Assembly (NCBI GenBank): GCA_027353565.1
Contig: DAIEHO010000016.1
Span: forward strand, 1-6,795
From: Propionibacteriaceae bacterium
GTDB lineage: Bacteria; Actinomycetota; Actinomycetes; Propionibacteriales; Propionibacteriaceae
Length of the DNA: 6,795 bases
Reading direction: 5' to 3'
The notes beneath the pieces were generated by a model. It had not been told where the DNA came from, searched no databases, and saw only the letters and a list, made by a program, of their open reading frames with translations. This document shows positions 1 through 5,674 of this stretch, piece by piece. Within the stretch, counting starts at the first letter, position 1, and every line of letters begins with the position of its first letter. The translations under genes and the position numbers were made by a program.

Positions 1-1006
1 GAACGGGAGTCGGGGCAGTGCCGCTGACGCTCAGCGAGACCTGAAGGTTGGCGGCCGTCGCCGACCATGCCGTCCCGACGTGGCTGAGGAGGTCCCCGAG
101 GTCCACGGGTAGGGCCTGGATCGTGAAGTCGTCGGCCTGGAGCCGTGCCAGCTCGAGCAGGTCACGTACGAACGCGTCGAGGCGCAGCGTCTCCCGCACG
201 AGTGTCTGTCCCACCTGCGGCAGCTCGTTCTCGGGGATCATCCCGTCCGACAGCGCCTCTGCGTAGCCGCGGACGGCGGCGAGGGGCGTCCGCATCTCGT
301 GGGAGATGGACAGCAGGAACTCGCGCTGGCGCCCCTCGCTGGTCGCGAGGGCCCGATCCAGTGCCGACAAGGCGGCCGTGAGCTCGGCTGCCTCCTGCGA
401 TGCGGCGGGAGGAAGCGCGACCCCTCGTTCGCCCGCTGCGAGCTTCCTCGCTGCATGAGCGGTCTCCGTGAGCGGTTTCGTCAGCCAGCTCGCCAGGCTG
501 AGGGCTGCGACGCCCGCCACGACCAGACCGACGAGCAGACCGAGGAGCACGCGCTGGGTCGCCTTGTTGAGGGCGTTGTCGACCTCCGTGATCGGCAGGA
601 CGGTCACGAGCCACGGGCCCGCGGTCGTGATGCGGGCCTCGACGAGTGCCCGTCCGAGCGCGCCCTGGAGGGTCCCCGAGTAGGTCCCGCGCGAGGCAAG
701 GGCCGCGCGGACCTCGACGGTGACGTACGAGCTGGCCGCACCCGTGACCCGGCCGTTGGGCGGTGCCTCGATGATGGCGAAGCGGGTGCCCCCGATGAGA
801 GCGCTGGTCGCGGACAGGCGTACGGGCAGGCGGTCGAGGGACGCGAGCAGGTCCGCTTGGGCGGACAGCCGGTTCTTCTCGCCCTGGACCGTCGACGTCC
901 GTGTCAGCGGAACCGTGATGACGCCGGTCACGAGCACGGCCACGGCGACGATCGCCAGCATGACGAGCGTGACACGACGCCTCAGGGACGTGGGCTTGCG
1001 TGTCAT
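1..1006 (-). CDS. Sensor histidine kinase of a two-component system (3' end outside window)
   Basis: Membrane sensor kinase that should autophosphorylate and pass phosphate to the response regulator encoded just upstream. The minus frame is open from the ATG at 1006-1004 to base 1, giving 335 residues. Order seen: basic N-terminus (MTRKPTSLRRR), first membrane segment about 13-34, extracytoplasmic sensor region about 35-152, second membrane segment about 153-174, HAMP linker about 175-227, then the HisKA dimerisation domain with the H-box SISHEMRTPL, whose phospho-acceptor is His236. The helix ending VRDLLELARLQ follows at about 279-289. The ATP-binding HATPase domain (N, G boxes) should lie beyond the left edge, so catalytic completeness cannot be judged. 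The start overlaps the regulator stop as ATGA, implying translational coupling. The sensor region contains no motif I recognise, so the stimulus is unknown. Function class is certain; the specific name is not. Confidence 0.95.
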   Translation of the reverse strand, partial: MTRKPTSLRRRVTLVMLAIVAVAVLVTGVITVPLTRTSTVQGEKNRLSAQADLLASLDRLPVRLSATSALIGGTRFAIIEAPPNGRVTGAASSYVTVEVRAALASRGTYSGTLQGALGRALVEARITTAGPWLVTVLPITEVDNALNKATQRVLLGLLVGLVVAGVAALSLASWLTKPLTETAHAARKLAAGERGVALPPAASQEAAELTAALSALDRALATSEGRQREFLLSISHEMRTPLAAVRGYAEALSDGMIPENELPQVGQTLVRETLRLDAFVRDLLELARLQADDFTIQALPVDLGDLLSHVGTAWSATAANLQVSLSVSGTAPTPV

Positions 1007-1677
1007 CGAGGTTCTTCCGCGGTGTAACCGACGCCTCGCCGAGTGGCGATGGGGCACGCGTCCCCGAGCTTGGCCCGCACCTGTGCGACGTGGACATCGA
1101 CCGTACGGCCACCCCCGTAGTCCGCCTGTCCCCAGACCGAGCTCAGCAGCTGCTCGCGGGTGAACACCCGTCCGGGTGCCGACATGAGCTTGGCCAGGAG
1201 GTCGAACTCCGTGGCCGTCAGCGAGACCGGCTCGTCGTCCACGCGCACCTCTCGGCGGGTCTCGTCGATCCTGACCCGGCCGATCTCCAGCACCGGCGCG
1301 GGCGGCCCCGCCTGGCGGCGCAGGACGCCCTTGATCCGAGCCACCAGCTCCCGGGGCGAGAACGGCTTCGTGAGGTAGTCGTCGCCACCGAGCTCGAGGC
1401 CGAGGACGCGGTCCACCTCGTCGTCCCGTGCCGTGACGAACAGGACCGGCGTCCAGTCGTTCGCCGCTCGAAGCACGCGGCAGATCTCGATGCCGTCCAT
1501 GCTCGGCAGGCCGACGTCCAGCACGACGGCGACCGGCCGCATCCTCTTGATGGACTCGAGCCCGTCCCGACCGTCGCGCTCCACGTGTACGCCGAAACCG
1601 GCTGCCGACAGGTATCGACGCTGGACGTCGGCGATCGCCGGGTCGTCCTCGACGACCACCACGAGTCCGGGCTGCAT
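1003..1677 (-). CDS. OmpR/PhoB-family DNA-binding response regulator
   Basis: Cytoplasmic transcription factor activated by phosphoryl transfer from the adjacent kinase. The 224-residue product has the usual length. Receiver domain 4-120: acidic pocket Glu10/Asp11, phospho-acceptor Asp54 in VVLDVGLPSMDG, switch Thr82 in VTARDD, and invariant Lys104 in YLTKPFSP. A short linker leads to the winged-helix Trans_reg_C domain at about 129-220, with SLTATEFDLL, the recognition-helix segment RTVDVHVAQVRAKLG and wing RRGVGYTAE. The ATG at 1677 puts the receiver start (MQPGLVVVVEDD) in register with the family. GGAG lies only 2 nt before it, so the ribosome site is poor. An in-frame ATG at 1734 would add 19 residues and is less likely. 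The gene follows the NrtR-like gene by 124 bp on the same strand; whether they share a transcript is unclear. Targets are unknown. Confidence 0.96.
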   Translation of the reverse strand: MQPGLVVVVEDDPAIADVQRRYLSAAGFGVHVERDGRDGLESIKRMRPVAVVLDVGLPSMDGIEICRVLRAANDWTPVLFVTARDDEVDRVLGLELGGDDYLTKPFSPRELVARIKGVLRRQAGPPAPVLEIGRVRIDETRREVRVDDEPVSLTATEFDLLAKLMSAPGRVFTREQLLSSVWGQADYGGGRTVDVHVAQVRAKLGDACPIATRRGVGYTAEEPR

Positions 1678-1801
1678 GTCTCCATTGAACCGCCCTTGTC
1701 GGGTTCGAGCGGGAGCGTGGCCGCCTCCTGACATTCCTCGAACACTTCGGCCATCCAGCGGTGACCTGCGACCGTCGGTTCCCGCGTGACGCAGAGGCGG
1801 C

Positions 1802-2401
1802 TCAGGACTCGGCCGGCCACTCCCACAGGGACGGGCGGCCGCGTCCTGGCCCGAAGCCCGCATGACGCAGGCCCGGTACGGTCGCCAGCTTCTTGTTGAG
1901 GTTGCCTCGGTCGGGCATGTCGCCGCCGAGGGCCGTCGTGACGGACAGCGCGTCACCGACCGTGAACCGCTCGCCCATGAGCGCACGGGTGAAGGGGACG
2001 TCGTTCCACAGCAGGCCGGCGATCATCGGCTGGCAGAACGAGACGATCTCCGCGTGGTCGAACGCGAGCGTGCCCGGGTCGGCGATAGGTCGCCACGCGA
2101 CGGTCGGAGAGTCGGCGTCGGCCACAGCCCACAGCGTCGCGGACAGGGTCGCGCCCCGCGGGTCGCGGCTCGGCTCGTCGAACAGGACGAGCTGTCCGAT
2201 CGTCGATGTGGTCAGGCCGGTCTTGGTCTGAAGCGCCCGCCGGCCGGCCGCCTCCAGCCGTTCACCCTCGAGCAGGAGGACTCCCGGAAGCGCGTACCGC
2301 CCGTCGAAGGGCTCCGTCGTCCGCCGGTACGTGGCGAACTCCACGTCACCTGCTCTCCGACGAACTGCGAGCACGTCGACGGAGACGAGGGACGTGCGCA
2401 C
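1802..2401 (-). CDS. NrtR-like transcriptional regulator: degenerate Nudix domain plus winged helix
   Basis: Probable DNA-binding regulator whose Nudix fold senses a nucleotide ligand. The N-terminal Nudix-like domain (about 1-135) contains the LPG...GERLEAAGRRALQTKTGL segment at 38-63, where the catalytic REUxEE glutamates are replaced (RALQTK). It also has FDHAEIV at 114-120, typical of ADP-ribose-type Nudix/NrtR proteins. The C-terminal region (about 136-195) matches the NrtR winged helix: FTVGDALS, DRGNLNKKL and the wing GRGRPSLWEW. Known NrtR proteins bind ADP-ribose and repress NAD-metabolism genes; that this one does so is inference. No NAD gene is in view; the divergent neighbour is purC. 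The GTG start at 2401-2399 lies 6 nt downstream of a TAGGGT -10 candidate, suggesting a leaderless mRNA, although GGGTGA could also act as a weak ribosome site. A catalytically dead Nudix hydrolase with an unrelated tail is the alternative. Confidence 0.8.
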   Translation of the reverse strand: MRTSLVSVDVLAVRRRAGDVEFATYRRTTEPFDGRYALPGVLLLEGERLEAAGRRALQTKTGLTTSTIGQLVLFDEPSRDPRGATLSATLWAVADADSPTVAWRPIADPGTLAFDHAEIVSFCQPMIAGLLWNDVPFTRALMGERFTVGDALSVTTALGGDMPDRGNLNKKLATVPGLRHAGFGPGRGRPSLWEWPAES

Positions 2402-2407
2402 GCTTTC

Positions 2408-2413
2408 ACCCTA
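2408..2413 (-). promoter_or_regulatory. -10 element (TAGGGT) for the NrtR-like gene, leaderless start
   Basis: On the minus strand TAGGGT (TANNNT pattern) ends 6 nt before the GTG at 2401. That places the predicted transcription start on the first base of the start codon. It shares its TA step with the opposing -10 element at 2412-2417. No convincing -35 hexamer is visible. Confidence 0.5.
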
Positions 2414-2417
2414 GACT
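2412..2417 (+). promoter_or_regulatory. -10 element (TAGACT) for purC-purS, leaderless start
   Basis: TAGACT (TANNNT pattern) ends 6 nt before the GTG at 2424, and no Shine-Dalgarno-like sequence lies between them. This is the spacing expected for a leaderless actinobacterial transcript starting at 2424. It overlaps the divergent -10 by two bases. No clear -35 is visible. Confidence 0.55.
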
Positions 2418-2423
2418 GATCGC

Positions 2424-3893
2424 GTGTCGAGCACTCGCACCACCCTGCCCCTCGTGCACTCCGGAAAGATCCGCGAGCTGTACGCGCTCCCCGACGACCA
2501 GCTCCTGCTGCTGGCCACCGACAACGTCTCCGCCTACGATCGCGTCCTTCCCACGCCGATCCCCGGCAAGGGCGCCGTCCTCACCCAGCTGACGACGTGG
2601 TGGCTGAGCCAGCTCGGCGACGTCATGCCGACCCATCTCGTGAGCACCGACGTGCCCGCCGACGTCGCCGGCCGCGCCCTGGTCGTCGAGAAGCTCGACA
2701 TGATCCCCGTCGAGTGCGTCGTCCGCGGCTACCTCGCCGGCTCCGGCTGGAAGGAGTACAGCGAGTCGGGCACCGTCGCCGGGCTCGCCCTCCCCGAGGG
2801 CCTGCAGCGGGGCGAACGTCTCGAACGCCCCATCTTCACCCCTGCTGCCAAGGCGCCGCAGGGGAGCCACGACGAGAACATCACCTTCGCCCAGCTCGTC
2901 GACATGGTCGGGGAACAGACGGCACTCGAGCTGCGCCGCGCGTCGCTGCGGCTGTACGTCCGCGCTGAGCGGGTCGCCCGTGAGCACGGTCTGGTGCTGG
3001 TGGACACGAAGTTCGAGTTCGGGCGACGCGCCGACGGCACTCTCGTGCTCGCGGACGAAGTGCTCACACCGGACTCGTCACGCTACTGGGCTGCCGACTC
3101 GTACGCGCCGGGCACCGAGATGCCCTCGCTGGACAAGCAGCAGCTCCGGGACTGGATCACGAACGACTCCGGCTGGAACCCCGACTCGGGGGAACCGGCT
3201 CCCGAGCTGCCTGACGAGGTCGTCAGCCGGCTGTCGCAGACGTACGCCGACACGTACCAGCGGCTCACGGGTGCCCAGGTGGTCCCGTCCCCGCCGCTCG
3301 AGACCCCCGTCGAGGCGCAGGACGAGGCACCCACCGAGGTGCCGGAAGTGCAGTCCGAGGACGTTGAGGCAGACGTGGTGCCCCAGGCCGACCAGGTGGC
3401 GACCGGAGAGGCCGCGACCGAGGAGGCCGAGGAGCCATCCACGTTCATCGTCGACGTCATGCTGCGCGAGGACATCCCGGACGCACAGGGTGCGGCGATC
3501 ACGGAGACCTTGCGGCGACTCGGCTACGAGGGCATCACCGTTCGGCAGGGGAAGCGCTTCGAGGTCGATCTCCAGGGCGAGCTGACCCAGGAACGCCTCG
3601 ACGTGCTGCGCAAGGCGACCGAGGAGCTGCTCGTCAACACGGAGGTCGAGGACTACGAGATCTCGCTCGTCGGTGACTTCGACGACGACGACCACCACGA
3701 TCACGATCACGATCACCACGATCATGACCACGACGATCACGATCTGGATCACGCTCACCACGACCACGACCACGACGACCACGATCACGACGATCGTGAG
3801 TATGTGGAGGAGCAGCAGACGGAGTACGAGGCCGACGACGTCCAGCACGCACCGAGCGGCGACGCCGAGAGCACGGACGGTCAGAGCGAATGA
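2424..3893 (+). CDS. purC: PurC-PurS fusion: SAICAR synthetase + FGAM synthase PurS subunit + His/Asp-rich tail
   Basis: A 489-residue fusion. Residues 1-283 are SAICAR synthetase, which joins CAIR and aspartate using ATP in purine synthesis. Visible are the phosphate-binding SGKIRELY (13-20), signature 1 MIPVECVVRGYLAGS (93-107), KAPQGSHDEN (143-152), signature 2 LVDTKFEFG (192-200) and DEVLTPDSSRYW (211-222). A Pro/Glu/Ala/Val-rich linker (284-339) leads to a full PurS domain (340-418; IPDAQGAAITETLRRLGYEG, VRQGKRFEVDL, LLVNTEVEDYEI). PurS normally bridges PurL and PurQ as a separate protein of about 80 residues. Residues 419-457 contain 16 His and 20 Asp, followed by an acidic tail to 489. 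No good internal start precedes PurS, so the fusion looks real. The GTG at 2424 is chosen for the family N-terminus and the -10 spacing. The stop overlaps the purQ-like ATG. The PurC active site looks intact. Confidence 0.95.
   Translation: MSSTRTTLPLVHSGKIRELYALPDDQLLLLATDNVSAYDRVLPTPIPGKGAVLTQLTTWWLSQLGDVMPTHLVSTDVPADVAGRALVVEKLDMIPVECVVRGYLAGSGWKEYSESGTVAGLALPEGLQRGERLERPIFTPAAKAPQGSHDENITFAQLVDMVGEQTALELRRASLRLYVRAERVAREHGLVLVDTKFEFGRRADGTLVLADEVLTPDSSRYWAADSYAPGTEMPSLDKQQLRDWITNDSGWNPDSGEPAPELPDEVVSRLSQTYADTYQRLTGAQVVPSPPLETPVEAQDEAPTEVPEVQSEDVEADVVPQADQVATGEAATEEAEEPSTFIVDVMLREDIPDAQGAAITETLRRLGYEGITVRQGKRFEVDLQGELTQERLDVLRKATEELLVNTEVEDYEISLVGDFDDDDHHDHDHDHHDHDHDDHDLDHAHHDHDHDDHDHDDREYVEEQQTEYEADDVQHAPSGDAESTDGQSE
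3681..3794 (+). repeat. Imperfect trinucleotide/hexanucleotide repeat (GAY-CAY) encoding the His/Asp tail
   Basis: A run of GAC/GAT and CAC codons inside purC-purS, with local GATCAC repeats, only broken by one CTG and one GCT codon. It encodes alternating Asp and His. Nine of the 20 Asp codons here are GAT, whereas GAT is rare for Asp in the rest of the gene, which suggests local expansion of a GATCAC unit. It is in frame throughout and keeps the downstream stop. The product resembles histidine-rich metal-binding tails of Ni/Zn/Co handling proteins. Confidence 0.85.
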
Positions 3894-4597
3894 AGGTCGG
3901 CATCGTCACGTTCCCCGGGACGGTTGACGCGTCTGACGTCGCCAAGGCTGTGGCCGCGGTCGGTGGCGAGCCGGTCACGCTCACGCACACCAGCGACTCA
4001 CTGGAGGGGATCGACGCGATCGTCCTCCCCGGCGGTGCCTCCTACTCCGACCACCTCCGGCCCGGCGCCCTCGCCCGGCACACGCCGGTCATGGAGGCTG
4101 TGATCCCGTTGGCGCTGGAGGGCTTGCCGGTGCTCGGCATCGGCAACGGCTTCCAGATCCTCTGCGAGTCCCGCCTGCTGCCGGGCGCGCTCACGACCAA
4201 CGCGTCCGGAGAGTTCATCTCCGCCGAGCAGACCCTCCGGGTGGAGACCCGGGACACCGTCTGGACGAACCAGTTCGACAGCGGCGAGGTGATCACGATC
4301 ATGATCAAGAGCGGGTCCGGCGCGTACATCGCCTCGCCCCAGGTCCTGGAACGTCTCGAGTCGTCCGACCAGGTCGTGTTCCGATACGTCGGCGTCAACC
4401 CGAACGGGTCGACCAACAACATCGCGGGCATCACCAACGAGCGCGGGAACGTGGTGGGCATCATGGCGCACCCCGAGTACAGCGTCGATGCGGCCACCGC
4501 GTCCAGCGCCGACGGGCGCCGGTTCTTCACCAGCCTCGCGGCTTTCCTCGACGTCGTCTCCACGCCCCGGATGAGGCACGCCGCCGAGTCCAGCTGA
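3890..4597 (+). CDS. purQ: PurQ-like glutaminase subunit of FGAM synthase, catalytic Cys replaced by Gly
   Basis: Class I glutamine amidotransferase-fold protein of 235 residues, about the normal PurQ length. PurQ normally hydrolyses glutamine and channels ammonia to PurL for FGAM formation. Family landmarks: VGIVTFPGT (3-11), IVLPGGASYSDHLRPGALAR (44-63), PVLGIGNGFQILCESRLLPG (80-99), NPNGSTNNIAGITNERGNVVGIM (170-192) and AHPE (193-196). The nucleophile elbow, normally G-[IV]-C-N-G-F-Q, reads GIGNGFQ, with Gly85 (codon GGC at 4142-4144) in place of Cys. His194 and Glu196 of the triad remain. Other usually conserved positions also differ: GGFSYGDYLRCGAIAR reads GGASYSDHLRPGALAR, the [HN]GEG loop reads SGSG (141-144), and PHPE reads AHPE. 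The ATGA overlap with purC-purS suggests coupling and co-production. Homology is clear; glutaminase activity is very doubtful. It may be a structural or regulatory pseudoenzyme or a decaying paralogue. Confidence 0.9.
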   Translation: MKVGIVTFPGTVDASDVAKAVAAVGGEPVTLTHTSDSLEGIDAIVLPGGASYSDHLRPGALARHTPVMEAVIPLALEGLPVLGIGNGFQILCESRLLPGALTTNASGEFISAEQTLRVETRDTVWTNQFDSGEVITIMIKSGSGAYIASPQVLERLESSDQVVFRYVGVNPNGSTNNIAGITNERGNVVGIMAHPEYSVDAATASSADGRRFFTSLAAFLDVVSTPRMRHAAESS

Positions 4598-4639
4598 CGC
4601 CGCGGCCCGGTTCCGGTCGCGGGCTTGACCAGGTGAAAG

Positions 4640-4662
4640 CTTCCTGAGAGGCTCTCAGGAAG
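4640..4662. promoter_or_regulatory. Perfect inverted repeat (11-bp arms): operator or hairpin between purQ-like and metallopeptidase genes
   Basis: CTTCCTGAGAG (4640-4650), a central G, then CTCTCAGGAAG (4652-4662). In RNA this could form a 9-bp stem with a 5-nt loop. It starts 43 nt after the purQ-like stop and ends 23 nt before the next GTG. No T-run follows, so a classical intrinsic terminator is not supported. TTGACC at 4625-4630 could be a -35 element, but no good -10 follows. The possibilities are a terminator without a U-tract, an operator for a dimeric regulator, or an mRNA 5' hairpin. Confidence 0.55.
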
Positions 4663-4674
4663 ACACTCGTCCCT

Positions 4675-4680
4675 GGAGGA
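4675..4680 (+). promoter_or_regulatory. Ribosome binding site GGAGGA
   Basis: A strong GGAGGA lies 5 nt before the GTG at 4686 and fixes the start of the secreted metallopeptidase gene. It contrasts with the two leaderless-type starts at purC and the serine hydrolase, so this gene has its own leader or is read from the upstream transcript. Confidence 0.85.
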
Positions 4681-4685
4681 ACCCG

Positions 4686-5570
4686 GTGATCGCGCGCGTT
4701 GTCCGTGCCGTCGTCGTGGCGCTCTCCGTCGTCGTCGCCTCACACGTCGCCGCCCCTGCCCGCGCCGACGATCGCGTCATCATCCCGGACGCCTGCAGCG
4801 TCACCCGTCCGTACGACGCCGCGAGCCCGCTGACCGAGCTGACGTCCGGGATCGAGACGACCTGGGGCTTCCGGCTCACCGGCAGGTACTGGACCGACGA
4901 GAGGTACCGGCCGATCGTCGCGACGGTCTGGCGCACGCTGGACGCGATCAGCTGCACTCCGTACCTCGGGGCACTTCACGCCAAGGTCGGCACGCTCGAG
5001 CTGTTCGCGACGTCGATCGGCGGCTGGGCCGCCGGCGACTACGGACTCACCAGGGCTGACGCCGTCAGCCTCGACTTCCCGCAGCTGCTGACCAGCTACC
5101 CGACCGATCCCGGCCACGTGTCCCGCCTGTTCGTGCACGAGCTGACCCACGCGTACACGCGCGACCGCTCGGCGAACCCGCCCTACTGGTCGGACTTCAC
5201 GGCGCTGTACGCCAGGAACGGGCGCTTCGGCTCGTACGGCAGCTCGTCGTCCGAGGTGTTCAGCGAGGTGGTCGGCTACTACGTCGCCCGGTGCGCAGCC
5301 AACAACCCGTACACCCCGGCCGAGTCCGCCTACTACGACTTCGCGAAGACCGAGGTGTTCGGCGGCAAGGAGTTCGGGCCCGCGCCCGGCCAGCCGGTGG
5401 CCTGCGACGCGACGATCCCCGACACCCGCGCCGCGTACGCGTCGGCCAACGCCGCCGTCGAGGCCGCCGTGGCCGACCGGGAGGCGGCCGCACAGGAGAT
5501 CGCCCTGAACGGCGCCGCCCGGTACGGCTACGAGTCGCTGAGCGTGTCAGGTCCCGGCACGGCCATCTAG
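4686..5570 (+). CDS. Secreted HExxH zinc metallopeptidase-like protein
   Basis: A 294-residue exported protein. The N-terminus is a typical Sec signal peptide: basic residues R4/R7, hydrophobic core about 8-23 and an ARA|DD cleavage site after Ala27. The mature protein has HELTH at 151-155 (RLFVHELTHAYTRD), the zinc-binding and catalytic HExxH motif. It is followed 35-39 residues later by SEVFSEVVGYY, where Glu190 or Glu194 could be the third zinc ligand, as in gluzincin-type peptidases. Four cysteines (37, 90, 203, 240) would allow two disulfides outside the cell. The C-terminal 50 residues are Ala-rich and probably helical. I do not recognise a named family, and the substrate is unknown. 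The GTG start is set by GGAGGA 5 nt upstream. It sits 88 bp behind the purQ-like gene on the same strand, but nothing in its sequence connects it to purine synthesis. Confidence 0.85.
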   Translation: MIARVVRAVVVALSVVVASHVAAPARADDRVIIPDACSVTRPYDAASPLTELTSGIETTWGFRLTGRYWTDERYRPIVATVWRTLDAISCTPYLGALHAKVGTLELFATSIGGWAAGDYGLTRADAVSLDFPQLLTSYPTDPGHVSRLFVHELTHAYTRDRSANPPYWSDFTALYARNGRFGSYGSSSSEVFSEVVGYYVARCAANNPYTPAESAYYDFAKTEVFGGKEFGPAPGQPVACDATIPDTRAAYASANAAVEAAVADREAAAQEIALNGAARYGYESLSVSGPGTAI

Positions 5571-5661
5571 CGACCAGCGGGAGCGTGGGCCAGGCACGCG
5601 GCACACCCGCCGAGCGCCGAGCGGCTCGTGACGGGACGGCCCTCCGCACGGCCGGGGCGGC

Positions 5662-5667
5662 TATGGT
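5662..5667 (+). promoter_or_regulatory. -10 element (TATGGT) for the serine hydrolase, leaderless start
   Basis: TATGGT (TANNNT) lies 7 nt before the GTG at 5675, and no real Shine-Dalgarno intervenes. This fits a leaderless transcript beginning at or next to the start codon. The rest of the 5571-5674 gap shows only a weak 5-bp inverted repeat (GCGTG/CACGC at 5583-5599) and no convincing terminator. Confidence 0.5.
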
Positions 5668-5674
5668 CTGACGG

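Noticed and set aside
162..1112. Minus-strand open frame of 316 codons overlapping the kinase in another frame
   Set aside because: It is Arg/Gly/Pro-rich with no motif, while the neighbouring frame gives a complete kinase with H-box and HAMP.
299..1731. Long plus-strand open frames opposite the kinase and regulator (299-1027 and 1000-1731)
   Set aside because: They are antisense to genes with full HisKA, receiver and winged-helix motifs, have Arg/Gly/Asp-biased composition with no domain, and are a usual by-product of very high GC.
1218..1826. Alternative minus-strand frame with a protein-like start (MAEVFEECQEAATLPLEP) in the gap before the response regulator
   Set aside because: The frame runs into the regulator in the wrong register and becomes Ser/Arg/Cys-rich; there is no clear ribosome site and no stop before the overlap, so it was not called as a small gene.
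3681..3794. Possible CRISPR array or intergenic satellite
   Set aside because: The units are 3-6 bases, imperfect, without spacers, and lie in frame within a coding region.
3078..3848. Minus-strand frame giving a very hydrophobic Val/Ile protein that resembles membrane segments
   Set aside because: The hydrophobic run is simply the reverse complement of the GAT/GAC-CAC repeat (GTG/ATC/GTC codons); the sense frame has PurC and PurS domains throughout.
4142..4144. Reading the Cys-to-Gly change in PurQ as a sequencing error only
   Set aside because: Several independent family-conserved positions in the same protein have also changed, so an isolated base error does not explain the pattern, although the base itself should be confirmed.
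5583..5599. Inverted repeat GCGTG/CACGC after the metallopeptidase gene as a terminator
   Set aside because: The stem is only 5 bp with a 7-nt loop and no T-run; it is too weak to support at this GC content.
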